From Pseudomonadota bacterium (lineage in GTDB: Bacteria > Pseudomonadota > Gammaproteobacteria > Acidiferrobacterales > Acidiferrobacteraceae), in the NCBI GenBank assembly GCA_021777535.1, contig JAJYDN010000014.1:1-51402 (forward strand): a stretch of DNA of 51,402 nt, given 5' to 3'. The translations under genes were made by a program, and so were the position numbers. This document shows positions 1-9,163 of the stretch, piece by piece. Positions within the stretch are counted from its first letter, which is position 1. The number at the start of each line of letters is the position of its first letter. A model generated the notes under the pieces. The model made no database searches. It worked only from the letters and a program-made list of their open reading frames with translations, and had not been told where the DNA came from.

Positions 1-102
1 AATCAAGTCGGAAAGCCGGATGCGGGGAATCCGCACGTCCGGTTTGATGAGCGGGGGTTGGAAACGGGGTCTCGACTACCGCGCCAGCCTTCGACTCTAC
101 TA
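1..102 (+). ncRNA. 3' end of a group II intron (domains V and VI)
   Basis: Positions 14-45 form the typical domain V hairpin: AGCCGGA (14-20) pairs with TCCGGTT (38-44), and GCGG (22-25) pairs with CCGC (31-34) around a GAA-containing loop. The following GC-rich stretch to about 85-102, with an unpaired A near 78, looks like domain VI and the 3' splice site. The intron body and any reverse transcriptase would lie to the left of the window. The exact 3' boundary cannot be fixed without the flanking exon. Confidence 0.6.
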
Positions 103-162
103 ATGCATCAGGTGATTGGCGGGGCTACGGGATTTTCATGCGGGACTTTTGCCGGGAGGGCG

Positions 163-384
163 TCAGGACGCGAATTCGCCGCGGGGGATGCCGGGCTGAC
201 GAATGATGGACTGCAGCGTACCCGCCCGAAGTTCGTTATGGTTTGGCACGGGCACCGTGACCGTTGTATCAGGGAGCCTCTTTTACATGCCGATGTGGCT
301 ACCGCGTTGACGCACTTCCACAAAACCGTGCCGCCCCAGAATAACGCATACGTCCTTCCCGGACGGAACGCCCAGTTTACCCAA
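163..384 (-). pseudogene. hicA: Broken HicA-type mRNA interferase toxin
   Basis: Read from a TTG start at 384, the frame gives a HicA-like small double-stranded-RNA-binding-fold toxin of about 73 residues. It has the recognisable GSHIGM segment with the catalytic-type histidine, then TVTVPVPNHNELRAGTL and a C-terminal IIRQPGIPRGEF, ending at TGA 163-165. An in-frame TAA at 283-285 follows GSHIGM, where family members have a coding codon, so the protein is truncated. The TTG start overlaps the end of the upstream hicB remnant by eight bases, the usual translational coupling of hicBA operons. With both genes broken the locus is presumably inactive. Family identity is from motif recognition; no search was run. 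Confidence 0.65.
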
Positions 385-625
385 CGGCTACATCCACACG
401 GGTAACGTAGACCTCCTCATGGAGGCGCTCTTTGATTTACCTAGGCGAAGCCGATTCAAAGAAAAGCTCGAGCAGCGCCTCGCGTAGATTTTATGTGGAG
501 CTCCACATAACAGGTTGTCGCGCCTCTTCGATAGTGTCACCCTGACTCGCGATGTCGAGCTCGGGACAGAACGATACATAGCCGTGCGCCTCGCGCTCGA
601 TGATGGCGGTAAGCCGAGTCTGCAT
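377..625 (-). pseudogene. hicB: Broken HicB-type antitoxin, interrupted by a 20-bp palindrome
   Basis: From ATG at 625 the frame reads a HicB-like N-terminus (AIIEREAHGYVSFCPELDIA, then SQGDTIEEAR), the partial RNase-H-fold that neutralises HicA. The frame then runs into a perfect 20-bp palindrome at 491-510 whose last three bases form a TAA stop. Beyond it, HicB-like sequence resumes (NLREAL, ELFFESASPR) and meets a second stop (TAA in place of a Glu codon) before the C-terminal KERLHEEVYVTRVDVAVG and the final TAA at 377-379. A NL codon pair appears on both sides of the palindrome (AACCTG and AATCTA), possibly a degenerate target duplication. The gene overlaps the hicA remnant downstream. 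Confidence 0.65.
491..510. repeat. Perfect 20-bp palindrome inserted in hicB
   Basis: TTATGTGGAGCTCCACATAA equals its own reverse complement. It sits in the middle of a recognisable hicB reading frame and supplies an in-frame stop, so it looks like an insertion or excision scar rather than an original part of the gene. Short palindromes of this kind occur at the ends of some tyrosine-recombinase elements, but that link is inference. Confidence 0.7.
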
Positions 626-1011
626 CGCCCGTGTCCCTCGTAATGGATATCAACACCATCATGGCAGGGGACCCGAACGGTTCGGAAGCCGGAAAATCCG
701 CAGACCGCGGATGCCTCCGGCCAGGGCCTTGGCGTCGCATTGGCTGTGGGCGCAGCTCCCGCTTCGCCTCGTCCGCCGCTTGAGTACCAATTGACCCTGA
801 AAAGCGCCATCCACCCGAGGTGTCCCGGTAACTCCCCAAAAAGCCGGCCCTATTCCTTGGAGGAGAGCGGGTGCGTGTATTCAGGCGCTTGCCGCAAGCG
901 CCGAATTGCCCGGTTACGCGGCTTACGGACGGTTTGTGGACCGCAACTGGTCGTCGCAAGGGATCGGGAAAGTACGGCGACCGGAGGAGCCAGATCCCGT
1001 TGGTGCCCGCG
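626..1011. other. No supported gene; decayed sequence
   Basis: Several overlapping open frames exist on both strands but none has a convincing start, ribosome site or recognised family. A short hairpin, GGCGCTTG-CCG-CAAGCGCC, lies near 883-901. A plus-strand frame across about 880-1085 reads like real protein (a segment PGYAAYGRFVDRNW) but has no start I can defend and overlaps the 3' end of the next gene, so it may be a gene fragment. Confidence 0.4.
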
Positions 1012-1704
1012 TTATCGTTTTTCTGCGGCTCCGTGGCGCTGAAGAATGCGGGTTCGTGCAGACTCGTATGCGCGTTCGTCAATGACCGCCTCGTCTTTGA
1101 GTCGGCGATGCTCACGCAACTCGTCTACCAGGAACGCGGGACTGTCGCCCTTGTAACGTTGCGCGCGCGTCTGCTCGATGCACCGGGCGATATCATCAAC
1201 AAAGGACCGGAATTCCTTGTTTTTCTGTCCGTTGTTCAATAGCTCCAGAAACACTGTCTCACCGTGCTCACTATGGAAGAGCAGTCTGTCCGAGCATCGG
1301 TGCAAACCGAGGAGGCCGACGACCGCGGCAACGGTGCCTGTCACGACCACCACAGGTAGCCAGGGATTCAGGACCAATGGCTTGTTTGTGTGGTAGAAAT
1401 AAGCGGCCAGCAGCACGGTGATGATTGCAGCCACGAACGCAACGCCCAGAAGGCGCCAGGCAACCGTGACGCGGCGCACGGGTTGTGCGCACAGAAATGC
1501 GAGGTCCACGGTGTACCGGCGCGGCTTCGTATGGCGCCCGCGGATGTGGACCTGGAGAAAGCGCCCGTTGAATATCTCGTAGGTCGCGCGATGACCCTTC
1601 AGGCGGCTGACCTGCCGAAATATGCGGTCGGTCTGGCGTGGTCCTGCGTCCGCAGCTTCTCCGGTACCGAGAAAGATCTCCTCGACGGCCCCGTCCGTGC
1701 TCAT
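1012..1704 (-). CDS. Hypothetical membrane protein with SHOCT-like C-terminus
   Basis: The 230-residue product has a soluble N-terminal part of about 80 residues and two adjacent hydrophobic helices (about residues 84-106 and 113-133, the first containing VAFVAAIITVLLAAYFY). A cytosolic stretch follows, then a C-terminal block of about 30 residues (LVDELREHRRLKDEAVIDE) resembling the short SHOCT domain, a probable oligomerisation module. The ATG at 1704 has GAGG eight bases upstream. No neighbouring gene is co-directional and intact, so genomic context does not reveal a role. Function is unknown; the membrane topology is the only firm statement. Confidence 0.6.
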   Translation of the reverse strand: MSTDGAVEEIFLGTGEAADAGPRQTDRIFRQVSRLKGHRATYEIFNGRFLQVHIRGRHTKPRRYTVDLAFLCAQPVRRVTVAWRLLGVAFVAAIITVLLAAYFYHTNKPLVLNPWLPVVVVTGTVAAVVGLLGLHRCSDRLLFHSEHGETVFLELLNNGQKNKEFRSFVDDIARCIEQTRAQRYKGDSPAFLVDELREHRRLKDEAVIDERAYESARTRILQRHGAAEKR

Positions 1705-2438
1705 GCCCTACCTCTTTCGCCATTGTGCTGCCAGTGTGCAGCGCGTGTGTGTACGGTGCATCCTTGCCGGTTGCCTCGCGCATGGGTGCCGTCTGGTGCG
1801 CCACAGAACTTCCGATCAAAGACGCGCGCGCGCGTCGCCCGTTGCCGCTCCGGGTGTCCAGCAGAAGGGGATGGGGACGAGTGGCTACCTTTTGGGTAGA
1901 TCGGTGGTATCTGGCGCACGTCAATCATGCAGAAGGCCGTTCTTCCTTTCCCGGACCGGTTATATTCACATAATCCCCTGGAGCGTGCGGGGCTAGCCCG
2001 GGGCCCGGGAGCGACTGTGGACGTCCTCCTGAACCCCATCCTGAGTTCACTGTAGTCGATCGCCGCCGGCTGCGGTAGGGGGGCCACGGTATAGGCGCGG
2101 GACGCCAGGGCGTTTCTGCGAAACACGGAAGGTCGGCCGGATGCGCCCGGCCCGCTACGCGAACCGGAAGAAGAAAAACTCGACATCGTCAATTGGAGAG
2201 AGGAATTCCATAATTGCCCGCGCATGCATCCGTCAGCCGGCTCTCGCATGCCGGCCGATGGGGGGTCAAGCCGCGCGGCCAAGGTGGCTGGCCTACAGGA
2301 AATCGAGGGAGGGTCACGGCGGCTGGGCTTCAAAGGGGGCGGTTTTCAGCCGGTGTGGACCGCTTGGGTACATAAGGGGCAGGGGCCCCGATGCGGTTTC
2401 GGAACCATTTTGCCCAAGGCAGGCCGGGCGCCGGGTAT
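1705..2438. other. Intergenic stretch without a supported gene
   Basis: Open frames here, including a minus-strand one of 210 codons, are rich in Arg, Ser and Pro and have no ribosome site or recognisable motif, as expected for shadow frames in GC-rich DNA. Apart from the promoter-like sequence at its right edge I see nothing definite. Confidence 0.4.
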
Positions 2439-2467
2439 TTGACCGGATGTGAACTGTTTACTACCCT
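2439..2467 (+). promoter_or_regulatory. Candidate sigma-70 promoter for the DUF3311-symporter operon
   Basis: TTGACC at 2439-2444 and TACCCT at 2462-2467 are separated by 17 bases, in an AT-rich patch 45 bases before the start codon of the DUF3311 gene. The -35 is close to consensus and the -10 matches four of six. Confidence 0.45.
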
Positions 2468-2511
2468 TAATCAAGCTTAAAAGCACACATAAAAAAGCGG
2501 GGGAGGAGCGT

Positions 2512-2730
2512 ATGAGCGCAAGTGCGTCACGATGGTTCTACCTGTTGCTGGTCGTCCCGTTCGTGGGAACCCTGTATGTCCCATGGTATGACCGGGTCCA
2601 GCCGACTTTTCTGGGGTTCCCGTTCTTTTATTGGTATCAGCTCGCCTGGGTCCCGGTGACCGTGCTTCTGACCGGAATCGTCTATCGCCTCTACGCGGAC
2701 GCCGACAAGTCCGGCAAGGCCGGCTCATGA
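2512..2730 (+). CDS. DUF3311 small membrane protein, partner of the symporter
   Basis: The 72-residue protein has two hydrophobic helices (about residues 8-22 and 40-60, with FYLLLVVPFVGTLYVP and LAWVPVTVLLTGIVY) around a PWYDRVQPTFLGFPFFYWYQ loop, the layout of DUF3311 proteins. Such proteins are usually encoded just before a sodium:solute symporter, as here, and are thought to be small subunits of the transporter. The ATG at 2512 is chosen over an upstream GTG because GGGAGGAG lies six bases before it. The stop overlaps the symporter start (ATGA), so translation is probably coupled. Confidence 0.8.
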   Translation: MSASASRWFYLLLVVPFVGTLYVPWYDRVQPTFLGFPFFYWYQLAWVPVTVLLTGIVYRLYADADKSGKAGS

Positions 2731-4265
2731 GCGCCGCCCTCGGGGTTTTCCTCGCACTCTTTCTGCTGGTGACCGGGCTTGGTTTCTGGGCGAATCGCTG
2801 GCGGCCGGGCGATCTCAATCTGTTGAGCGAATGGGGTCTCGGAGGGCGGCGCTTTGGCAGCTTCGTGACCTGGTTCCTGCTGGGCGGAGACCTCTACACG
2901 GCGTATACCTTCATTGCCGTTCCGGCGCTCGTGTTCGGTCAGGGGGCTTTGGGATTCTTCGCGCTCCCGTATACGATCGTCCTGTATCCCCTGATGTTCG
3001 TGATCATGCCAAGGCTCTGGACGATCGCGCGCGAGCGCGGTTATGTCACGGCCGCTGATCTTGTGGAGCACAAGTACGACTGCCGGACACTGGGGCTGCT
3101 GGTGGCCATAACCGGGATTCTCGCCACCATGCCGTACATCGCGTTGCAGCTCGTGGGTCTGCAGGTGGTGCTGGCGGCCCTCAAGGTGGGCGGTACCGGG
3201 ATGTGGTCGGATGCCCCGCTCGTGATCGCCTTCGTCATCCTGGCGGCCTATACCTACACGGGAGGCCTGCGTGCCCCGGCGCTCATCGCCATCGTCAAGG
3301 ACATCCTGATCTACACGACCGTACTGACCGCGATCATCGTGATCCCGCCTCATCTCGGCGGGTGGGCGGGGATCTTTGGGCATATCCCGGCCGCCAAGCT
3401 GACCTTCCCGGCACCGCCGCCGCATAATACGGGGATCTTTTCTGGCTATGCCACCCTCGCATTGGGTTCGGCGCTCGCGCTCCTGATGTATCCCCATACC
3501 ATCACGGGAGTGCTGGGCGCAAAGAGCGCCGGTGTCGTGAAAAGAAACGCGGTCTTCCTGCCGGCCTACTCTTTTATCCTGGGTCTGCTCGCCCTCTTCG
3601 GCTACATGGCCTACGTCGCGCACGTGAACACGCTGCCGCAGTTCCAGGCGGGCTTCAAGGCGTATGGGCCGAGCTATGCCGTGCCCGCGCTCCTGATGCG
3701 CTTTCTGCCTTCGTGGTTCGTGGGTTTTGCCTTTGCCGCCATTGCCATAGGTGCGCTGGTTCCTGCGGCCATCATGTCGGTGGCCGCTGCAAACCTGTTT
3801 ACGCGCAATGTCTACAAGACCTATCTGAATCCCAGCGTGAGTGCGGCAGGGGAGGCCCGGACGGCGAAGATCGCCTCGCTGTTCGTCAAGATCGGGGCGC
3901 TGGCTTTCGTGCTGGGGATCCCGGAGAAGTACGCGATCATGCTCCAGCTCCTTGGCGGGATCTGGATCATCCAGACCTTCCCGGCGATCGTGATCGGACT
4001 CTACTCGCGCTGGCCGCATCGCTACGCCCTGGTGCTCGGCTGGCTTGGGGGCATGGTCGCCGGAACCGCCATGGCGGCGACCACGTCATTCAAGAGTGTG
4101 ATCTATCCGCTCGTCATCGCCGGGCACACCATCCCGGCCTACGCGGCGCTCTACGCCCTGGCCGTCAATCTCGCGGTCACGGTGATCGCAACCTGGGCAT
4201 TCAATGCCCTGCGTATCAGTGCCGGACGCGATGGCACGCTCGGCGCCGAGGCGGGCAGTGCCTGA
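2727..4265 (+). CDS. mctP: Sodium:solute symporter, MctP-like monocarboxylate permease
   Basis: This 512-residue integral membrane protein of the SSS family takes up a small organic solute with sodium or protons. The N-terminal LSEWGLGGRRFGSFVTWFL and the following LLGGDLYTAYTFIAVPALV are close to rhizobial MctP monocarboxylate permeases, so lactate, pyruvate or acetate are plausible substrates. About 12-13 hydrophobic helices run the length of the protein. The ATG at 2727 overlaps the TGA of the DUF3311 gene. A longer in-frame N-terminus exists but overlaps DUF3311 and is rich in Arg. Family assignment is firm; the substrate is inference. Confidence 0.85.
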   Translation: MSAALGVFLALFLLVTGLGFWANRWRPGDLNLLSEWGLGGRRFGSFVTWFLLGGDLYTAYTFIAVPALVFGQGALGFFALPYTIVLYPLMFVIMPRLWTIARERGYVTAADLVEHKYDCRTLGLLVAITGILATMPYIALQLVGLQVVLAALKVGGTGMWSDAPLVIAFVILAAYTYTGGLRAPALIAIVKDILIYTTVLTAIIVIPPHLGGWAGIFGHIPAAKLTFPAPPPHNTGIFSGYATLALGSALALLMYPHTITGVLGAKSAGVVKRNAVFLPAYSFILGLLALFGYMAYVAHVNTLPQFQAGFKAYGPSYAVPALLMRFLPSWFVGFAFAAIAIGALVPAAIMSVAAANLFTRNVYKTYLNPSVSAAGEARTAKIASLFVKIGALAFVLGIPEKYAIMLQLLGGIWIIQTFPAIVIGLYSRWPHRYALVLGWLGGMVAGTAMAATTSFKSVIYPLVIAGHTIPAYAALYALAVNLAVTVIATWAFNALRISAGRDGTLGAEAGSA

Positions 4266-4463
4266 ACGCCCCCGGGCGATGCAGGGTGGCCTCGCGCTGC
4301 GGCGCAGGGGCGCCGGCCTTGCGGAGACTGGGTGGCGGCCGTGCCTTGCGGCAGGCTTCCGGACGCCGCCTCGCGGGGCCGTTTTCCGAAAAAGGGGTAG
4401 GCGTTGCCCCGGCTGCCGGAGAGGCTGCCTTGGGCAATGAGGGCCCGACGCTCCGTCCAGCCC

Positions 4464-5873
4464 TCACTCAGGCGGCGCGTTCTTCGCGAGCCCGGCGTTC
4501 GACCAGCCGCCACCAAGCGCCTGAATCAGATCGACGGCCGCGAGCAGCCGTTGCTGGCGGATGTTCAACGCCGTTTGCTGGTCCGCAAGGAGGGTCACCT
4601 GGGCGCTGACCACGGTCGTATAATCCTGCGTGCCGGCCTGGTACTCGTTTAGCGCGATCTGCACGGCACGTCGCGCATCATGCACCGCCTGGTCTTCCAC
4701 GGCGGCCTCCTGGGCCAGGATCCGCAGGCTGGACAGATTGTTCTCGACCTGCTGGAAGGCGGCCAGAACAGTACCCCGATAGTTGGCGACGTCCGCCCTG
4801 TACGCATCCCAGGCGGCCCCCACGGCCGCCCTGCGCGCCCCTCCCTCGAAGAGATTCAGGGCGGCATCGGTGCCGAGCGACCAGACCTGGTTCGCCACCG
4901 CAAAGAGGGTGTTCAAGGGGGCGCCGGAAAAGCCGCCGGAGGCCGACAGTGTGATCGTGGGATAGAAGGCGGCGATCTGCACGCCGATGGCGGCGTTGGC
5001 GGCGGCCATGGCGCGCTCGGCGGCCGCGATGTCGGGTCTGCGCTCGAGCAGTGTCGAGGGGACACCGACGGGGATTGCCGGCAGGCGCGGTAGCATCTTG
5101 CGGGGCGGGATGCGCACGGTTTCGGGCAGGCGGCCGACCAGTACAGCTACCGCATGCGCGTACTCGGCGCGGGCGACACCGGCGTTGATGAGGCTTGCCC
5201 GCGCCCCTTCGAGCTCGGTGCGCGCGGTGAGGAGATCCGAGGGCGCTGCGGTGCCCGCCGCGACCTGGTTCCTGACGATGCGCAACGAGGCCCGGTAGGC
5301 GCGGACGGTCTTTTGCAGTAACCCGATGTCTGCATCGGCGATACGCAGATCGATCATGTCGGTCGCCAGAGCGGCCTGTTCGGACAGGGTAGCGTTCGCA
5401 AGCGTGGCCTCGCTTTCCTGTGCGCTGGCCCGCCTTTCCTCGACGTTGCGACGGATCTGGCCCCATATGTCAGGCACCCAGCTCGCACCCCCTTGCAGGG
5501 ATCCGCTGGATACGGTGAGCCGCTGCGCGTGATTTTCGCCCGCAGAGCCCGTAAGGCCGATGGAGGGGAAGAGCCCTCCCCGCGCCTCTGCCACAAACGC
5601 GCGCGACTGCCGCCAGGCATAGTAGTCCGCACGCACCGTTTCGTTGGACACCGCGACCTGCGGTTCGAATCTGTCGAGCAGGGGATCATGGAAGCCGGTC
5701 CACCAGGTGCCCTTCGGGCCCGCCGCGGCGGGTCTGGCCTGTGTCCAGCCGGGGAACCCCTTGTAGCGGGTAGGGACGGGGGCGGAGGGGCGGTGATAGC
5801 TGGGTCCCACGGCACAGCCCGCGAGCACGAAGAGCGCGAGCGGGGCGGCAAGGCGGTAACGCGTTCGAATCAT
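4464..5873 (-). CDS. NodT-family outer-membrane efflux lipoprotein (RND channel)
   Basis: The 469-residue protein starts with a lipoprotein signal peptide (ALFVLAGCAVGPSYHRP; lipobox LAGC, Cys about 20), followed by two tandem outer-membrane efflux protein repeats rich in long coiled-coil helices. The AVGPSYHRP stretch after the lipid-modified Cys and the ERRPDIAAAE motif in the second half are typical of the NodT/OprM class. It forms the trimeric outer-membrane channel of a tripartite pump. The start overlaps the stop of the upstream RND gene by four bases, so it is the last gene of an adaptor-pump-pump-channel operon. Confidence 0.9.
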   Translation of the reverse strand: MIRTRYRLAAPLALFVLAGCAVGPSYHRPSAPVPTRYKGFPGWTQARPAAAGPKGTWWTGFHDPLLDRFEPQVAVSNETVRADYYAWRQSRAFVAEARGGLFPSIGLTGSAGENHAQRLTVSSGSLQGGASWVPDIWGQIRRNVEERRASAQESEATLANATLSEQAALATDMIDLRIADADIGLLQKTVRAYRASLRIVRNQVAAGTAAPSDLLTARTELEGARASLINAGVARAEYAHAVAVLVGRLPETVRIPPRKMLPRLPAIPVGVPSTLLERRPDIAAAERAMAAANAAIGVQIAAFYPTITLSASGGFSGAPLNTLFAVANQVWSLGTDAALNLFEGGARRAAVGAAWDAYRADVANYRGTVLAAFQQVENNLSSLRILAQEAAVEDQAVHDARRAVQIALNEYQAGTQDYTTVVSAQVTLLADQQTALNIRQQRLLAAVDLIQALGGGWSNAGLAKNAPPE

Positions 5874-8800
5874 GACGGCTGCTCCGGAGGACGATCTGGC
5901 GGGAAGTCTGCGGCCCGCGGCAGCGCCCGGCTCGGGCCGCCGCGCATCCGCATCCCCAGCCGGTCGAGGAGGAGATAGATCACGGGTGTCGTGTAGAGCG
6001 TAAGGATCTGGCTCAGGAGCAGGCCGCCGACGATGGTGATGCCCAAGGGCTCCCGCAGCGACCCGCCCTGTCCCACGCCCACCGCAAGGGGGGCTGCGCC
6101 CAGGACGGCGGCCGCGGTCGTCATCAGGATCGGCCGCAATCTCAGCATGGCACCCTGGTAGATCGACTCCTCGGGGGACAGGCCTTGGCCGCGCTCGAGC
6201 TGGATCGCGAAGTCGATCATCAGGATGGCGTTTTTCTTGACGATGCCGATGAGGAGGAGTACGCCGATCAGGGCGATGATCGAAAACGGGGTATGCAAAA
6301 GCAGCAAAGCCAGGGTGGCGCCGATGCCGGCCGAAGGAATGGTCGACAGGATCGTGATCGGATGAATCGTGCTCTCGTAGAGGATGCCAAGCACGATATA
6401 GACGGCCCCGATCGCTGCGGCGATCATCAAAAGCTCGGTGGACGCGAAGTCCGCGAACGCCTGGGCGGTGCCCGCAAAGGCCCCGTGGATGGAGGTGGGC
6501 ACGTCGAGATTGCGCATGGTCTGATCGACGGCACCGACCGCCTGGCCGAGCGAGACGCCAAGCGGCAGGTTGAATGACAGGGTGGCCGATACGAAACCGT
6601 TGGTATGGTTGACGGCGATCGGCGTAGTCCCCTGCGTGAATGACGCAAACGCCGAGAGCGGGACCATCGTTTCGGCCGTGGTGCTTACGGCGGCGCCGCT
6701 CGAGGCAACTCCCCTGCCGGTATTGGCGATGCTGTTGGTGGCCTGGTTCTGCGCAGACGTCGTCGTGTTCGTGGATCCCGATGGCAAGGGCGCGCCGCCC
6801 AGCACCGACGGTGTCATCTGGCTCTGCTGCGTACCGGAGGCGGCGCCGCCTGCCGTGCTGACATAGATCTCGCGCAGCGACTGTGGCGTTTCCAGGAAAC
6901 GGGGGGCGAGCTCCATCACGACATAATACTGGTTGAACGGGTTGTAGATCGTGGACACGGTCCTCTGGCCGAAGGCGTCATAGAGCGTGTTGTCGATCTG
7001 GTTGGGCTCGATGCCAAAGCGCGAAGCCGCCGCGCGGTGGATCCTGACCACGGTCTCGAGGCCGCCTTGCTGGAGATCCGAGTTGACGTCCACGAGCCTT
7101 TTGCTCTTGCGCAGTGCGGTGACGATCTTCGGCATCCAGCGGTAGAGGGTCGCGGCGTTGCTTCCATACAAGGTGTACTGAAACTGGGCGGCCGTCTGCC
7201 GGCCGCCGACACGGATATCCTGCGCGGGAACGAGGAAAAGCCTGGCGCCGGCGACGCGGTCGAGGCGCGGGCGCAATCGCGCGACCACCTGCGCCGCCGA
7301 GACATGGCGCACACTCAAGGGCTTTAGGGAAACGAAGATGAAGCCCGAGTTGGTCGCCCGGCCGCCCGTGTAGCCGGCCACGGTGGCGACGGCGGGGTCT
7401 TTTTCCACGATCGACTGCAGGTGGATGAACTTGCGCTTCATGGCCTTGAAGGAAATGCTCTGGTCGGCCTGGATCATGCCGATCAGGACGCCGGTGTCCT
7501 GTTCAGGAAAGAAGGTCTTGGGTACGCGCACGAAGAGATAGCCATTGAAAACAATGAGCGCGGCCAGGAGGCCGCCCACGAGCCGGGGATGGTCGAGCGC
7601 GATCCTCAAGGTGTGCCCATAGCCTGCCTGCAGGCGGGCAAAAAAGGACGCGCGCGGCGCCCGTTTGGGGGCTGGCGGCGCGTGTTTGCGGGACAGCGTG
7701 TAGGCACACATCGCCGGTGTCGCCGTCATCGATACGATGAGGGATATCAGGATGGCAATGGAGAGCGTGACGGCGAATTCATGGAACAGCCGCCCGACGA
7801 GTCCGGGCATCAAGAGGATGGGGAGGAATACGGCGATCAGCGACAGGCTCATGGAAAGCACCGTGAAGGCGACCTCGGTGCTCCCGCGCAGGGCGGCTTC
7901 GCGGGGTGCCATGCCGGATTCGATGTAGCGCGTGATGTTCTCGAGTACCACCACGGCATCGTCGACGACAAAGCCCGTGGCGACGGTGAGGGCCATGAGC
8001 GAGAGGTTGTCGAGGCTGTAGCCAAGCAGGTACATGGGACCGAAGGTGCCGATGATCGACACCGGCAGGGCGACTGCGGGCACGAGGATCGCGCGGCGGC
8101 TGCGCAGGAAGATATACACCACTCCGATCACGAGCAGCACCGCGAGAAAGAGGGTGCGCTCCGTGTCGCCCACGGCACCCCGCACCGACACCGAACGGTC
8201 GAGGGCGACGGCGACATGCACGCTGTGCGGCAGCGCCGCCTCGATCTGCGGCAGTTTGGCCCTGATGGCGTCGACGCACTGGATCACGTTGGCGGTGGGG
8301 GAGGGGTGCACGATGACGATGACCGCGGGCTTGCCGTTGAAAAGACCCGCGTTGTAGATGTTTTCCACGGAGTTGCGTACGCGTGCGATATCGTGCAGGC
8401 GGACGGCGGCCCCGTGGCGATAGGCGATGACGAGATTGCGGAAGGCCGCCGCGGTGACCGCCTGGTCGTTGGAATAGATCTGGTAGCGCTCGCCGGCCTG
8501 GTCGACGTAGCCCTTGGGGCTGTCGGCGTTGGCGGCGGCAATGGCTGCGCGGACGTCCTCGAGGCCGATGCCGTAGCGGTTCAACGGGCCCGGCTCGAGG
8601 TCGACCCGCACCGCTGGCAGCGCCGCGCCCCCGAGATCGATGCCACCCACGCCCTGGATCTCCGAGAGCTGCTGCTCGATCACGGTATCGGCGGCATCGT
8701 AGAGCTGCGCCGGGGTGAGCGTCTGCGAAGTGAGCGCGAGGATCATGATCGGCGCCGCCGCCGGATTGAATTCGCGGTACGTGGGGTTGCTGTGCAGGTT

Positions 8801-9163
8801 GCTCGGCATGTCGGCGCGGGCCGCCTGGATGGCGGCCTCGATGTCGCGGGCGGCGCCGTTGATGTCGCGTTGCAGCCCGAACTGCACAACGATCTGCGTC
8901 GATCCGACGTTGCTGGTGGAGGTGAGCTGTGTCACGTCCGCCATGGCCGCCAGATGCCGTTCAAGCGGCGCGGCGACGGTCGATGCCATGGTGGCGGGAC
9001 TCGCGCCGGCCATTTGCGCCTGGACCACGAAGGTCGGAAAGGCGATGTTCGGCAGCGGGGCGACCGGCAGCTTGAAGAAGGCGAGGATGCCCGCGAGGAG
9101 GATGCCAAGCGTAATCAGGGTGGTCGCCACCGGCCGCTTGATGAAAAGGGCTGGGAGGCTCAC
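5870..9163 (-). CDS. mdtC: RND multidrug efflux permease, MdtC-like
   Basis: This 1097-residue protein is a proton-driven RND pump of the inner membrane: an N-terminal helix, two large periplasmic loops and about 12 transmembrane helices. It begins MSLPALFIKRPVATTLI and has the family GFVVDDAVVVLENI segment with paired Asp in TM4, and GIVKKNAILMIDFAI in TM11. It is about 60 residues longer than usual because of a Ser/Thr/Gly/Ala-rich insertion near residues 765-830 within the second periplasmic loop. It overlaps mdtB by four bases upstream and the channel gene downstream. In E. coli, MdtB and MdtC form a heterotrimer; the same arrangement is likely here. Confidence 0.88.
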   Translation of the reverse strand: MSLPALFIKRPVATTLITLGILLAGILAFFKLPVAPLPNIAFPTFVVQAQMAGASPATMASTVAAPLERHLAAMADVTQLTSTSNVGSTQIVVQFGLQRDINGAARDIEAAIQAARADMPSNLHSNPTYREFNPAAAPIMILALTSQTLTPAQLYDAADTVIEQQLSEIQGVGGIDLGGAALPAVRVDLEPGPLNRYGIGLEDVRAAIAAANADSPKGYVDQAGERYQIYSNDQAVTAAAFRNLVIAYRHGAAVRLHDIARVRNSVENIYNAGLFNGKPAVIVIVHPSPTANVIQCVDAIRAKLPQIEAALPHSVHVAVALDRSVSVRGAVGDTERTLFLAVLLVIGVVYIFLRSRRAILVPAVALPVSIIGTFGPMYLLGYSLDNLSLMALTVATGFVVDDAVVVLENITRYIESGMAPREAALRGSTEVAFTVLSMSLSLIAVFLPILLMPGLVGRLFHEFAVTLSIAILISLIVSMTATPAMCAYTLSRKHAPPAPKRAPRASFFARLQAGYGHTLRIALDHPRLVGGLLAALIVFNGYLFVRVPKTFFPEQDTGVLIGMIQADQSISFKAMKRKFIHLQSIVEKDPAVATVAGYTGGRATNSGFIFVSLKPLSVRHVSAAQVVARLRPRLDRVAGARLFLVPAQDIRVGGRQTAAQFQYTLYGSNAATLYRWMPKIVTALRKSKRLVDVNSDLQQGGLETVVRIHRAAASRFGIEPNQIDNTLYDAFGQRTVSTIYNPFNQYYVVMELAPRFLETPQSLREIYVSTAGGAASGTQQSQMTPSVLGGAPLPSGSTNTTTSAQNQATNSIANTGRGVASSGAAVSTTAETMVPLSAFASFTQGTTPIAVNHTNGFVSATLSFNLPLGVSLGQAVGAVDQTMRNLDVPTSIHGAFAGTAQAFADFASTELLMIAAAIGAVYIVLGILYESTIHPITILSTIPSAGIGATLALLLLHTPFSIIALIGVLLLIGIVKKNAILMIDFAIQLERGQGLSPEESIYQGAMLRLRPILMTTAAAVLGAAPLAVGVGQGGSLREPLGITIVGGLLLSQILTLYTTPVIYLLLDRLGMRMRGGPSRALPRAADFPPDRPPEQPS

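Noticed and set aside
1701-2333. 210-codon minus-strand frame left of the DUF3311 gene
   Set aside because: Ser/Arg/Pro-rich, no ribosome site, no family; overlaps the true start region of the SHOCT-like gene.
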